Below, piece after piece: positions 8,889-18,843 of a DNA stretch of 64,000 nt. The notes beneath the pieces are model-generated. The model searched no databases. It saw nothing but the letters and a program-made list of their open reading frames with translations, and was not told the DNA's origin. This stretch comes from Bacteroidota bacterium (lineage in GTDB: Bacteria; Bacteroidota; Bacteroidia; Chitinophagales; Chitinophagaceae), in assembly GCA_947452555.1 (NCBI GenBank), contig CANGDH010000003.1, forward strand, positions 215,317 to 279,316, read 5' to 3'. A program made the position numbers and the translations under genes. The first letter of the stretch is position 1. Each line of letters starts with the position of its first letter.

Positions 8889-9932
8889 ATGACAATTATT
8901 GCAATTGATTGGGCATTTATCGTAGAGAAATTAATAATGATCGCCATTATTGTTTTCGCTAGTTTAGGTATTGCCTTATACACCACATTTGGAGAACGAA
9001 AAGTTGCTGCTATTTTACAAGATAGACCAGGACCAAGTAGAGTAGGACCTTTTGGATTATTTCAGCCCTTGGCAGATGGGTTGAAATTAATAATGAAAGA
9101 AGAGATCATTCCTAATGCAGCAAACAAATGGTTATTTATATTAGGTCCAGGATTAGCAATGACTGCTAGTTTAATGACTTGTGCTGTAATTCCTTGGGGG
9201 TCTGCAGTAGACGTATTTGGCCGTCACGTAGCGTTACAAATTGCAGACGTAAATATTGGAATCTTATATGTATTCGCAGTGGTGAGTATGGGTGTGTACG
9301 GTATTATGATTGGAGGGTGGGCTTCTAATAATAAGTTCTCTTTAATGTCTTCATTAAGAGCAGCTTCTCAAGCAATTAGTTATGAGTTGGCAATGGGCTT
9401 AGCCTTAATTGCATTATTAATGACAACAGGCTCTTTAAGTTTAAAAACAATTGTTGAGCAACAAATAACTGGACGTTACTGGAATATCGTATATCAACCA
9501 TTAGGGTTCTTATTATTTTTCATTACTGCATTAGCAGAATGTAATAGAACGCCATTTGATTTGCCAGAAGCTGAAAATGAATTGAACTTTGGATACCATC
9601 AGGAATATTCTTCTATGAAATTAGGGTTCTATTTATTCGCTGAATACATCAACATGATAATGAGTAGCGCTATAATGGCTTCCATGTATTTTGGTGGTTA
9701 TGACTTGCCATTTTTTAATGAAGCAAGTGTAGCTCCAAATATTGCCGCATTAATTGGAGTAGGTACTTTATTAATCAAGATCGTGATGTTTATATTCTTG
9801 TTTATGTGGATTCGCTGGACTATTCCAAGATTTAGATATGATCAATTGATGAATTTAGGATGGAAGACAATGATACCTTTGGCCTTATTCAATTTATTAT
9901 TAACTGGAGCAGTGATTTTAGCTAAATTATAA
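8889..9932 (+). CDS. nuoH: NADH-quinone oxidoreductase subunit H
   Basis: A 347-residue inner-membrane subunit with about eight hydrophobic segments. Two conserved loops that line the quinone channel are present: GERKVAAILQDRPGPSRVG near residue 35 and AECNRTPFDLPEAENEL near residue 218. It starts 11 bases after nuoG and is followed by nuoI, the standard order. Confidence 0.96.
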   Translation: MTIIAIDWAFIVEKLIMIAIIVFASLGIALYTTFGERKVAAILQDRPGPSRVGPFGLFQPLADGLKLIMKEEIIPNAANKWLFILGPGLAMTASLMTCAVIPWGSAVDVFGRHVALQIADVNIGILYVFAVVSMGVYGIMIGGWASNNKFSLMSSLRAASQAISYELAMGLALIALLMTTGSLSLKTIVEQQITGRYWNIVYQPLGFLLFFITALAECNRTPFDLPEAENELNFGYHQEYSSMKLGFYLFAEYINMIMSSAIMASMYFGGYDLPFFNEASVAPNIAALIGVGTLLIKIVMFIFLFMWIRWTIPRFRYDQLMNLGWKTMIPLALFNLLLTGAVILAKL

Positions 9933-9954
9933 TTTTAAAAATAGTAGGAAATAT

Positions 9955-10491
9955 ATGCAAGCATTAACTAACAAAGCACAAGCAGTTAACCGAGAGCCAA
10001 TGACTTTCTGGGAGCGCTTGTATTTGATTAACATCATAAAGGGCATGTTCATTACATTTAGTCATATGTTCAAAAAGCAACCAACCATTCATTACCCTGA
10101 ACAAAAACGTGAGTTTAGTCCAGTGTTTAGAGGGTTGCACGTTTTGAATAGAGACGAGGAAGGACGTGAGCGTTGCACTGCATGTGGATTATGTGCAGTG
10201 GCTTGTCCTGCAGAAGCTATAACAATGGAAGCAGCAGAAAGAGTAGCAGGAGAAGAAGGTTTATATAGAGAAGAGAAGTATGCAGCTAAATATGAGATCA
10301 ATATGTTACGTTGTATTTTCTGTGGTTTATGTGAGGAAGCTTGTCCGAAAGATGCTATTTATTTAAGCGAAACTTTTGCACCTGCTAACTTTACACGTAA
10401 AGGTTTTATTTATGGGAAAACTGATTTATTAATTCCTAATCCAAAAACTGAAGCATCTGCTTTAGCAATGGCAAAAGGAGTAGAAGCTTAA
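9955..10491 (+). CDS. nuoI: NADH-quinone oxidoreductase subunit I
   Basis: A 178-residue ferredoxin-like subunit carrying two 4Fe-4S clusters. Ligands are Cys74, Cys77, Cys80 and Cys84 (CTACGLCAVACP) and Cys120, Cys123, Cys126 and Cys130 (CIFCGLCEEACP). It relays electrons towards NuoB at the membrane interface. The stop codon is six bases before the nuoJ ATG. Confidence 0.97.
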   Translation: MQALTNKAQAVNREPMTFWERLYLINIIKGMFITFSHMFKKQPTIHYPEQKREFSPVFRGLHVLNRDEEGRERCTACGLCAVACPAEAITMEAAERVAGEEGLYREEKYAAKYEINMLRCIFCGLCEEACPKDAIYLSETFAPANFTRKGFIYGKTDLLIPNPKTEASALAMAKGVEA

Positions 10492-10497
10492 TTGATT

Positions 10498-10998
10498 ATG
10501 AGTACATTAGAAATTTTATTTTACGCCTTATCTGCTTTCGCTATAGTAAGTGCTATAATGGTATTAGTAAGTAAAAATCCAATACATAGTGTATTGTGGT
10601 TGATCTTAGTATTTTTTGCCATCTCAGGACATTATATATTATTGAATGCACAATTTTTAGCAATCGTAAATATCATTGTTTACGCAGGTGCCATTATGGT
10701 ATTGTTCTTATTTGTAATCATGTTAATGAATGTAAAAAAAGACAGCGAGCCGCAAAAGCAGTTATTAGTGAAATTCACAGGCGTTATTGCTGGCGGAAGT
10801 TTTTTGACTTTACTAATTGCATTGGTAAAGCAAACTAGTCAATTGCAAGGCAAACAAGTATTATTAAAAGAAGGTACAATTGGATTAATTCATCCATTGG
10901 GTAAAGCTTTGTTTAGTGATTATGTTTTGCCTTTCGAAATAAGTAGTGTATTATTTTTAAGCGCTATGGTTGGTGCTGTAATTATTGGTAAAAAATAA
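10498..10998 (+). CDS. nuoJ: NADH-quinone oxidoreductase subunit J
   Basis: A 166-residue membrane subunit with five hydrophobic segments. The region [19 protein letters not shown], about residues 60-78, is the conserved third helix. I chose the ATG at 10498 ([11 protein letters not shown]) over the TTG at 10492, which would add two residues and abut the nuoI stop. It is flanked by nuoI and nuoK. Confidence 0.93.
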   Translation: MSTLEILFYALSAFAIVSAIMVLVSKNPIHSVLWLILVFFAISGHYILLNAQFLAIVNIIVYAGAIMVLFLFVIMLMNVKKDSEPQKQLLVKFTGVIAGGSFLTLLIALVKQTSQLQGKQVLLKEGTIGLIHPLGKALFSDYVLPFEISSVLFLSAMVGAVIIGKK

Positions 10999-11009
10999 AT
11001 TTATTAGGT

Positions 11010-11345
11010 ATGCCTATATTGTATTATATCTATTTGTGTTTGACTTTATTTAGTATTGGTGTGGTGGGTGTTTTAACTCGCCGCAATGCTATCATTGTCT
11101 TTATGTGTATTGAATTAATGTTAAATGCTGTCAACTTATTGTTAGTGGCTTTTTCAAAAATGTATCATGGAGCAGCTTATTTAAACTCGCCAACTACTAC
11201 TGTCGGTATTGACGCTCAAATATTCGTATTCTTTATTATGGTAGTAGCTGCTGCAGAAGTAAGTGTGGGCTTAGCTATTATTGTGATGATGTATCGTAAT
11301 ACACATTCAGTAGACATCAATTTCTTAAATAGATTAAAGAATTAA
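11010..11345 (+). CDS. nuoK: NADH-quinone oxidoreductase subunit K
   Basis: A 111-residue subunit with three transmembrane helices related to MrpC. The conserved membrane glutamates are visible in [12 protein letters not shown] (helix 2) and [12 protein letters not shown] (helix 3); both are thought to take part in proton transfer. It lies 11 bases after nuoJ. Confidence 0.96.
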   Translation: MPILYYIYLCLTLFSIGVVGVLTRRNAIIVFMCIELMLNAVNLLLVAFSKMYHGAAYLNSPTTTVGIDAQIFVFFIMVVAAAEVSVGLAIIVMMYRNTHSVDINFLNRLKN

Positions 11346-11355
11346 TTCATTTCGC

Positions 11356-13275
11356 ATGAAAATAATAATAGGATTTATAGTACTATGGCCACTGATTGGA
11401 TTTTTATTCAATGGATTAGGTCGCAATATTTGGAGTAAAAAAACGGTTGCCTACAAAGCAACAGGATATATTGTTGCCTCATTTATATTTAGCATACTAG
11501 CTTTCATAAATATACAAGAGCAAGGAGCAATTACAGTTCATTATTTTGACTTTATCAATACTGCTAACTTTAAAATCCCATTTGATTTAAAAGTGGACGC
11601 ATTGTCTAGTTTATTTTTATTGGTAATAACAGGAGTAGGTTCTTTAATACACTTATACTCTACAGCGTATATGAAAGAAGAAGAAGCCCCTCATTATGCT
11701 CGCTACTTTGCTTATTTAAACTTGTTTGTATTCTCCATGTTATTATTGGTACTTGGAGACAACTTCGTAATTATGTTTATTGGTTGGGAAGGAGTTGGCT
11801 TATGTTCTTATTTATTAATTGGCTATTGGTTTACTAATAATACATTCAACTACGCTGCCAAGAAAGCATTTATCATGAATCGCATTGGCGACTTAGGTTT
11901 CTTATTAGCTATATTTTGGTTGATTGCTAAATTGGGAACTATTAGTTATAGTGAAGTATTGACTGCAGAAAGTCTAGCTAAATTATCTAGTACAGATATC
12001 ACTGCTATCACTTTATTATTATTTGTTGGCGCTATGGGTAAGAGTGCGCAGATACCTTTGTTTACTTGGTTGCCAGACGCTATGGCCGGCCCTACACCCG
12101 TATCTGCTTTGATACATGCTGCAACAATGGTTACTGCAGGTATTTATATGATCACAAGAGCTAATATTTTATTTAGTGCAAGTGAGTTTACTGGACATGT
12201 AATTGCAATCGTTGGAATCAGTACTGCTTTATTAGCAGCTACCATTGCAATTAAGCAAAATGATATTAAAAAAGTATTGGCTTATTCTACAGTAAGTCAG
12301 TTAGGTTATATGTTTTTAGGTTTGGGAGTTGGGGCTTATTCAGGAGCTGTATTCCATGTAATCACACATGCATTTTTCAAAGCATTGTTATTCTTAGGTG
12401 CAGGTTCTGTAATACATGCAATGCATCATGAACAGGACATTCGAAAAATGGGTGGGTTGAAATCTAAACTTCCAATTACACATATTACATTTTTAATAGG
12501 TTGTATTGCTATTGCTGGAGTTCCACCATTTAGTGGGTTCTTTTCTAAGGACGAAATTTTAGAAGCTGCTTTTGCAAAGAGTCCTATCTATTGGGTACTA
12601 GGTATTATTGGCGCTGCAATGACTGCATTTTATATGTTCCGCTTATATGCAACTACTTTCTTAGGACAATTTAGAGGTACGCAGGACCAAGCGCATCATT
12701 TGCACGAAAGTCCCTTTGCAATGACATTGCCTTTAATTCTATTGGCAATTGCTAGTGCCATTGCAGGTGCTATTGGTGTTCCAGAATTAATGGGTGGGCA
12801 TCATTGGTTATCACATCAATTAGTGCCTATTTTAGGGGAATCTCATGAAACAGTATTGTCTCATCAAACAGAGTGGATGTTAATGGGTATATCAGTTACG
12901 ATTGCTTTAATTGCTTTAATAATTGCAATAACTATTTATAAGAAAAAGGCAGACGCAGAACCTCAAACAGCTTTAGGTAGATTTTTGTATAATAAATGGT
13001 ATATCGACGAACTATATCAAAATGCAATTGTGGAACCTTTAAATAAGTTTGCAGGTTTCTTAAAAGAAGTAATAGAGAAATCAGTAATTGACGGTGCAGT
13101 TAATGGCACTGGAAAATTGGTACAATATAGTGCACGTAAAATGAGACTTGTTCAAAGTGGACAGGTTGGATATTATATTTTATTCATGGTACTTGGAATT
13201 GTATTAATGCTAGTACTTTGGTTTAATGATATTTCTATTTTACGATTCTTAATTCAATTGACTCAAAAATCTTAA
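11356..13275 (+). CDS. nuoL: NADH-quinone oxidoreductase subunit L
   Basis: A 639-residue antiporter-like proton-pumping subunit with more than 14 hydrophobic segments. The key block GKSAQIPLFTWLPDAM, near residue 226, carries the conserved lysine, and FIGWEGVGLCSYLLIGYW, near residue 140, carries the conserved glutamate. The long C-terminal part (from about residue 510) matches the amphipathic lateral arm and final anchor helix. Normal length. Confidence 0.97.
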   Translation: MKIIIGFIVLWPLIGFLFNGLGRNIWSKKTVAYKATGYIVASFIFSILAFINIQEQGAITVHYFDFINTANFKIPFDLKVDALSSLFLLVITGVGSLIHLYSTAYMKEEEAPHYARYFAYLNLFVFSMLLLVLGDNFVIMFIGWEGVGLCSYLLIGYWFTNNTFNYAAKKAFIMNRIGDLGFLLAIFWLIAKLGTISYSEVLTAESLAKLSSTDITAITLLLFVGAMGKSAQIPLFTWLPDAMAGPTPVSALIHAATMVTAGIYMITRANILFSASEFTGHVIAIVGISTALLAATIAIKQNDIKKVLAYSTVSQLGYMFLGLGVGAYSGAVFHVITHAFFKALLFLGAGSVIHAMHHEQDIRKMGGLKSKLPITHITFLIGCIAIAGVPPFSGFFSKDEILEAAFAKSPIYWVLGIIGAAMTAFYMFRLYATTFLGQFRGTQDQAHHLHESPFAMTLPLILLAIASAIAGAIGVPELMGGHHWLSHQLVPILGESHETVLSHQTEWMLMGISVTIALIALIIAITIYKKKADAEPQTALGRFLYNKWYIDELYQNAIVEPLNKFAGFLKEVIEKSVIDGAVNGTGKLVQYSARKMRLVQSGQVGYYILFMVLGIVLMLVLWFNDISILRFLIQLTQKS

Positions 13276-13281
13276 GTAACA

Positions 13282-14703
13282 ATGTTTTTACTTTCATTTC
13301 TTCTTATACCTATTATTGCAGCCATTGTTTTATTGTTTATAAAACAGGACGACAAGGTGCAATTGGTTGCCGTTGGGGCAGCTTTGCTTAGTTTATTCGC
13401 TGCTATTTATATGCTTACAAACGCAACTAGCGCTTTTGATGCAGCGTGGTTGCCGGTATTGAATAGTCGGTTCATTTTACAAGCAGATGGCCTTTCTAAA
13501 ATATTAGTTTTATTAACTGCTATTTCATTTCCTGCAATTTTCATTGCAACAGGAAAAAACATAGTAGCAAATAAAAATGTGTTCTTATCATTGATGTTAT
13601 TTACACAAGCAGGCTTAATGGGTGTATTCTTAGCAGGGGATGCATTATTATTTTATTTCTTTTGGGAACTTGCATTAATACCTGTGTACTTTTTATGTTC
13701 TATCTGGGGTGGAGAAAAAAGAATTGCAGTTACGTTTAAGTTCTTTATTTATACTTTCTTGGGTTCTTTATTTATGCTAATTGGAATTATCTTGGTGTAT
13801 TCTAAAACAGCAGACCATAATTTCCTTATTGAATCTTTCAAGCATGCTAATTTAACAGCAGCGCAACAAGCTATTGCATTTGCATTATTCTTTATAGCAT
13901 TCGCTATTAAGATGCCAATATTTCCTTTACACACATGGCAGCCAGACGCTTATGAGCAATCTCCAACTGCTGTAACCATGGTCTTGAGCGCTGTAATGGT
14001 AAAAATGGGATTATATGGAGTTATACGTTGGTTATTACCATTATTTCCAGCTGCCGCGAACAGCCATGCTATTATGGTAATAGACTTGTCTGTTATTGGA
14101 TTATTATACGCTTCTTTTATTGCAATAAAACAAGACGATGTAAAAAGATTAATTGCTTACTCATCTATTGCGCACATAGGTTTAATGAGCGCAACTTTAT
14201 TTACAAATAGAAGTATTGGAACACAAGGTGTATTAATACAATTATTTTCTCATGGTATTAATGTATTAGGATTATGGATTATTGCCGATATCATTGAGCA
14301 ACAAACAGGTACAAGGTCTATGAAAAACTTAGGAGGTCTTGCTAAAAAACAACCTACCCTAGCTATTTTATTAGTGGCTTTCGCATTTGCCAATATCGCA
14401 TTGCCATTAACTAACGCATTTGTTGGTGAATTTTTAATGTTCAATAGTTTGTTCCAATATAATCCATGGATTGCTGCTGCGGCGGGAGTCAGTGTAGTAT
14501 TGGCGGCTATTTATACTTTGAATATGGTTCAAAAAGTGGCTTATGGAACAGTTAGCGAGTCTGTAAATAAAATGTCAGCTCCAAACAAAAATGCACAAGG
14601 GGTTTTAATAGTACTTATAGTTATTGTTTTTGTAACTGGAGTATATCCACAACCTTTGTTCGAATTAACTAAAGACACTTTACAACAGTTGTTTGTCAAA
14701 TAA
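13282..14703 (+). CDS. nuoM: NADH-quinone oxidoreductase subunit M
   Basis: A 473-residue antiporter-like subunit. The conserved membrane glutamate is Glu129 in FFWELALIPVYF, and the broken-helix lysine region reads AIKMPIFPLHTWQPDAYEQS. The segment after it (PTAVTMVLSAVMVKMGLYG) differs somewhat from proteobacterial NuoM but keeps the key lysine. It starts six bases after the nuoL stop. Confidence 0.96.
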   Translation: MFLLSFLLIPIIAAIVLLFIKQDDKVQLVAVGAALLSLFAAIYMLTNATSAFDAAWLPVLNSRFILQADGLSKILVLLTAISFPAIFIATGKNIVANKNVFLSLMLFTQAGLMGVFLAGDALLFYFFWELALIPVYFLCSIWGGEKRIAVTFKFFIYTFLGSLFMLIGIILVYSKTADHNFLIESFKHANLTAAQQAIAFALFFIAFAIKMPIFPLHTWQPDAYEQSPTAVTMVLSAVMVKMGLYGVIRWLLPLFPAAANSHAIMVIDLSVIGLLYASFIAIKQDDVKRLIAYSSIAHIGLMSATLFTNRSIGTQGVLIQLFSHGINVLGLWIIADIIEQQTGTRSMKNLGGLAKKQPTLAILLVAFAFANIALPLTNAFVGEFLMFNSLFQYNPWIAAAAGVSVVLAAIYTLNMVQKVAYGTVSESVNKMSAPNKNAQGVLIVLIVIVFVTGVYPQPLFELTKDTLQQLFVK

Positions 14704-14718
14704 TTAAAAGAATTAGTA

Positions 14719-16104
14719 ATGAATGCTATAATCGTTTCTGCTTTATTAGGTGTGCTATTAATGTTTTGCTCTTGGGGTATCAAAAGCGAACGCCTTCAAA
14801 AAAATATAACTTTGATAGGTTTCTTGGTTTTAATAATTGCCAATCTTGCACAATTAAATGGCTGGTATGTAATTGACTTCGACACTAAAGGCATGTTGTC
14901 GTTTAGTAGATTCGGCTTATATGCTAATACCTTATTGTTTATTGTAACATTCTTATACATCTGGATAAACGCAGAAGAAGTGGATCAGATCGGACATCAG
15001 TCAGGTGATTTTTATGCTTTATTCTTTTTCATTTTATGTGGAGCAAGTATATTGACATCTTTCGATAATTTATTAATGTTATTTATTGGCATCGAGATGC
15101 TATCAATTCCTTTATATATTTTAACTGGAGCTGATAAAAAGAATTTATTAAGTAATGAAGCTTCATTGAAATATTTCCTGATGGGCTCTTTTTCAACAGG
15201 GATATTATTATTAGGTATTGCATTTATTTATGGTGCTACTGGTAGCTTCCGTTTACAAGCACCTCAAATTGTACCTTCTCAAGGATTTGCAATTGAGCAA
15301 TATTTATTATCTGCTGGATTAATTTTAATATTTGCAGCAATGAACTTTAAAGTATCTGCAGCACCGTTTCATTTTTGGACACCCGACGTATACGACGGAG
15401 CACCTACTGTATTTACTTCCTTCATGGCAACTATTGTTAAGTCGGCAGCATTTGTAGCATTTATAACTGTATTCCAAAGTCAATCGAAAGCCTTAGGAAA
15501 TTCTTGGGTGCTATTGTTGTCTTTTGTAATTGTTGCCACTTTATTAGTTGGAAATATTACTGCAGTATTTCAAAGGAGTGTGAAAAGAATGTTAGCCTAT
15601 TCAAGTATTGCGCAAGCTGGTTTTATGTTGTTTGCTTTGTATGGTGTTTCTGATTTTGCTAATGAAGGATTATTATTATACATTGTGGTATACTCTCTAG
15701 CTACTATTGGAATTTTTGGAGTATTGATAAAAATGAAAGAATATAGCTTTGAAGCATTTCATGGTTTAGGGAAATCACATCCTCTTTTAGCTTTCTTAAC
15801 TACCGTATTTTTAATGTCTTTAGCTGGCATTCCATTAACGGGAGGGTTCTTTGCTAAATACTACATGTTGAATGCTATAATGGCTGCAGGAGCTGGTTTA
15901 TGGCTAGTAATTGTGGCAATTCTATTTGCGGCAATAAGCGTTTACTATTATTTCAAATTAATTCAAGCAATGTATTTTATACCAGGCACACCATCTATTA
16001 AAGAAATCGATAAAATCTATACTTATAAGTTATTAGCAATAGCTGTTTTGTTATTGGTCCTTGGCGTTTTCCCTAACTTACTGTTCAATTATCTATACTT
16101 TTAG
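14719..16104 (+). CDS. nuoN: NADH-quinone oxidoreductase subunit N
   Basis: A 461-residue antiporter-like subunit and the last complex I gene of the operon. Family blocks include LLMLFIGIEMLSIPLYILTG with its conserved glutamate, and MNFKVSAAPFHFWTPDVYDG. About 13-14 hydrophobic segments are seen. No obvious terminator follows, and the next gene starts 80 bases later on the same strand, so read-through is possible. Confidence 0.96.
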   Translation: MNAIIVSALLGVLLMFCSWGIKSERLQKNITLIGFLVLIIANLAQLNGWYVIDFDTKGMLSFSRFGLYANTLLFIVTFLYIWINAEEVDQIGHQSGDFYALFFFILCGASILTSFDNLLMLFIGIEMLSIPLYILTGADKKNLLSNEASLKYFLMGSFSTGILLLGIAFIYGATGSFRLQAPQIVPSQGFAIEQYLLSAGLILIFAAMNFKVSAAPFHFWTPDVYDGAPTVFTSFMATIVKSAAFVAFITVFQSQSKALGNSWVLLLSFVIVATLLVGNITAVFQRSVKRMLAYSSIAQAGFMLFALYGVSDFANEGLLLYIVVYSLATIGIFGVLIKMKEYSFEAFHGLGKSHPLLAFLTTVFLMSLAGIPLTGGFFAKYYMLNAIMAAGAGLWLVIVAILFAAISVYYYFKLIQAMYFIPGTPSIKEIDKIYTYKLLAIAVLLLVLGVFPNLLFNYLYF

Positions 16105-16183
16105 CCGTTCCTCAAATAATATTGCCAATAAAAGCCCTATTGTATATTCTGTACTACCTTTAGTATTCAGATAAACATTGACT

Positions 16184-17464
16184 ATGACGCTTCAGGACTC
16201 TTTTATTCTAGCATGGCGCACTGTAAGAAGTAATAAACTTAGAACAGGTATTACTGTTACTATTATTGCTTTTGGTATCATGGCATTGATAGGAATTATT
16301 ACAGCCATTTCTGCAATGAATCAAAGTTTAAAGGAGAACTTCTCTTTCATGGGAGCGAATGCATTTAGTATTCGATATAAGGAAATGAATGCCCGTTTTG
16401 GTGGAGGTCCTGGGAATAATGAAGAATTTTCTAAAACTAAAAAAGGGCTTAAGGAAAAAAAATCAAATCTTGATAAAGTTATCCGTTTAGAAGAGTCTTT
16501 ATATTTTAAAGATCATTATGGTTTCAATAGAGCACAAGTAAGTGTTTACAGAAGAGGTAATGGAAACAATGAACTGCATTACAAAAACAAGAAAACAAAT
16601 CCACAAGTAAGTATGTGGGGAGCAGACGAAAATTATTTAGTTGTAAGTGGGTACACTTTATCTGAAGGAAGAAATTTAAATGCAGTTGACATTCAGAGCG
16701 GAAGAAATGTTTGTGTAATTGGAAGTAATGTTGCTTCAAAGCTATTTCCTTCCAGACCAGAAAAATGTGTTGATAAAATTATATTGGTTGGTGGCAAGCC
16801 TTATAGAGTTATAGGATTATTAAAATCAAAGGGTTCTAGCGCAATGCTAAGACAAGATGATGTTGTAATCACTTCCATAAAAAATTTAAGACAATATCAA
16901 ACTAATGCTTCTTATCAATTAGGGGTCATGGTGACTAATGTAACAGAGCTAGAGCCTGCTATAGATGAAGCAACTGAGCAAATGAGAAAGGCAAGAAGAT
17001 TAATTCCTTCCGAAACAGATAATTTTGTAATAGACAAGAGTGACAAATTTGCTGAAATGTTTATTGGATTTCTAGCAGGTATTAGTGGCGCTGCAGGTGC
17101 TATTGGCATGATTACTTTAATTGGAGCTGCTATTGGATTAATGAATATAATGTTAGTAGCTGTAAACGAGAGAACAAGAGAAGTAGGTTTAATAAAAGCA
17201 ATTGGAGGAAAGAAAAAAGATGTACGTCGTCAGTTCTTATTTGAAAGTATTTTAATTAGCATTCTAGGTGCTGTATTTGGGATTGTCTTAGGAGTACTAG
17301 TTGGAAATATTTTTAGTATGGTTTTGCATACAGGATTTGTAATTCCATGGATGTGGGTAATCATAGGCATCGTAATTTGTACTATCGTAGGGCTAGCTGC
17401 AGGAATTTATCCAGCAATGAAAGCGGCCTCCTTAAACCCAATTAATGCGCTACGCTACGAATAG
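16184..17464 (+). CDS. MacB/FtsX-type ABC transporter permease
   Basis: A 426-residue permease of the MacB/LolCE class. It has one N-terminal membrane helix (about 20-45), a large periplasmic domain with the MacB-PCD pattern (about 50-270), then three C-terminal helices of the FtsX domain. The conserved segment VNERTREVGLIKAIGGKKK follows the first of these helices, and the end LNPINALRYE is typical. Such permeases work with a separate ATPase, and none is encoded here, so substrate and direction are unknown. I prefer the ATG at 16184 to the TTG at 16178. It lies downstream of nuoN but has no functional link to complex I that I can see. Confidence 0.85.
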   Translation: MTLQDSFILAWRTVRSNKLRTGITVTIIAFGIMALIGIITAISAMNQSLKENFSFMGANAFSIRYKEMNARFGGGPGNNEEFSKTKKGLKEKKSNLDKVIRLEESLYFKDHYGFNRAQVSVYRRGNGNNELHYKNKKTNPQVSMWGADENYLVVSGYTLSEGRNLNAVDIQSGRNVCVIGSNVASKLFPSRPEKCVDKIILVGGKPYRVIGLLKSKGSSAMLRQDDVVITSIKNLRQYQTNASYQLGVMVTNVTELEPAIDEATEQMRKARRLIPSETDNFVIDKSDKFAEMFIGFLAGISGAAGAIGMITLIGAAIGLMNIMLVAVNERTREVGLIKAIGGKKKDVRRQFLFESILISILGAVFGIVLGVLVGNIFSMVLHTGFVIPWMWVIIGIVICTIVGLAAGIYPAMKAASLNPINALRYE

Positions 17465-17924
17465 CCCATTTTAAGGACCAAGGGGAGCACCTGCTTTCCT
17501 TACACCTGTTAGCTGTAAATTCGGGCAGAACCATGATTTTCAGGTCGTATATAGACCATTGCAAGTACGCTATGCAATTTACCCTATACTAAGCCTGCCA
17601 TTTAATGTATAATTTAGGAAAACTTAGGCCCTATTTATCATATTGTCATTCTGACACAAAGAATAGCAAATTAATAGTTATTTCAACATATTACATTTAA
17701 TTAATTTATAGTAACTATTGAAATTTATTTTCCAACTTTTAATAAAGGAAAATTCTATACATTTTAAATAAAAAATTCGTTTGAAATTTGTTTCAATCAA
17801 TTTATTTACTATTTTGTAAGCCCTTAGAAACTAGTGAGGAAAGATTTGAGTGAAATCTAACCAATAGTCAAGAGGGGAAACATCTTTTTATAAATTTTTA
17901 TTTAAACCAAAAATCAATTGAATC
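17465..17924. other. Gene-free stretch before exbB (460 bases)
   Basis: No convincing gene is seen. The first 140 bases are visibly richer in G and C than the rest and contain two small stem-loops, GGTC/GACC (17543-17557) and ATTGCA/TGCAAT (17558-17578). The middle is very AT-rich and includes the inverted pair AATAGTTA (17673-17680) and TAACTATT (17712-17719). The last 115 bases hold a likely exbB promoter and a leader with the hairpin AGATTTgagtgAAATCT (17842-17858). Confidence 0.5.
17787..17816 (+). promoter_or_regulatory. Putative promoter of the exbB-exbD-exbD-tonB operon
   Basis: TTTG at 17787-17790 is followed after 19 bases by TATTTTG at 17810-17816, close to the Bacteroidota pattern TTTG-N19-TAnnTTTG but one base short in the -7 box. 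Transcription would start near 17822, leaving a leader of about 100 bases before the ATG at 17925. Confidence 0.5.
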
Positions 17925-18785
17925 ATGGCTGAGATTAAACCAACTGCAACAGCAGCTGCTTCTAAGAACGCAGCACAGCCTCAAAAGAGCGGTAATCTTG
18001 TTGCAACTTTAGCACCAATCCTTTGTATTATCATTGGATACTCTATCTGGCGTTTCGTATTAGGTAATGCAAGTAACTTTACAAATCCTGATCCAAGTGG
18101 TGGATTCTGGCCTGCGCACAAAGGACCAAAAGGAAATTTGACTAAGATGTATGAGGGTGGTATCATCGTTCCTATCTTAATTGGTAGTTTGTTGATCGTT
18201 TTAACTTTCGTTATCGAAAGATTATTGACAATCAAAAAAGCTGCTGGTTCTGGTAACATTACAGAGTTTGTACGTAAAGTGCAATTTCACTTAGCAAACA
18301 AAGAAGTTGATAAAGCTTTAGCTGAGTGTGACAAACAAAAAGGATCTGTAGGAAATGTAATGAAGGCTGGTTTGAAAAAGTACAAAGAGATGATTTCAAA
18401 CACAGAATTAGATACTGATCAAAAAGTATTAAACATTCAAAAAGAAATCGAAGAAGCTACAGCATTGGAATTACCAATGTTAGAAAAGAACTTAGTATTC
18501 TTATCAACTATCGCATCAGTTGCAACCTTATTAGGTTTGTTCGGTACGGTATTAGGTATGATTCGTTCTTTCTCTAAATTAGGAGAAGAAGGTGGTGGAG
18601 AAGCTGCTCGTGAATTATCTCAAGGTATCTCTGAGGCCTTGTATAATACAGCATTGGGTATCGGTACATCTGCAGTTGCTATCATTATGTATAACGTGTT
18701 TACTACAAGTATCGACGGAATTACATACGGTATCGATGAGTCTGGATTTACTTTAACTCAAAGCTTCGCAGCAAACTACAAATAG
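17925..18785 (+). CDS. exbB: ExbB/TolQ/MotA-family proton channel protein
   Basis: A 286-residue inner-membrane protein that, with ExbD, harvests the proton-motive force for TonB. The C-terminal half has the MotA/TolQ/ExbB domain, with STIASVATLLGLFGTVLGMI near residue 190 and ALYNTALGIGTSAVAIIMYN near 238. There are four hydrophobic segments (about 26-46, 76-100, 188-210 and 235-258). The extra first helix, preceded by an Ala/Lys-rich N-terminus, is beyond the usual three of ExbB. It is first in an operon with two exbD genes and tonB. Confidence 0.93.
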   Translation: MAEIKPTATAAASKNAAQPQKSGNLVATLAPILCIIIGYSIWRFVLGNASNFTNPDPSGGFWPAHKGPKGNLTKMYEGGIIVPILIGSLLIVLTFVIERLLTIKKAAGSGNITEFVRKVQFHLANKEVDKALAECDKQKGSVGNVMKAGLKKYKEMISNTELDTDQKVLNIQKEIEEATALELPMLEKNLVFLSTIASVATLLGLFGTVLGMIRSFSKLGEEGGGEAARELSQGISEALYNTALGIGTSAVAIIMYNVFTTSIDGITYGIDESGFTLTQSFAANYK

Positions 18786-18843
18786 TAGATAACAATTCAT
18801 TTAATAAGGGTCAAACCTTATAACTATATAAAAAGACTATACA

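Noticed and set aside
17531..17592. A 19-codon ORF starting with ATG at 17532
   Set aside because: It is too short and has no promoter or recognisable product; the stem-loops in the same bases explain the region equally well.
17465..17640. A tRNA or known riboswitch before exbB
   Set aside because: No T-arm, acceptor stem or conserved riboswitch core could be found.
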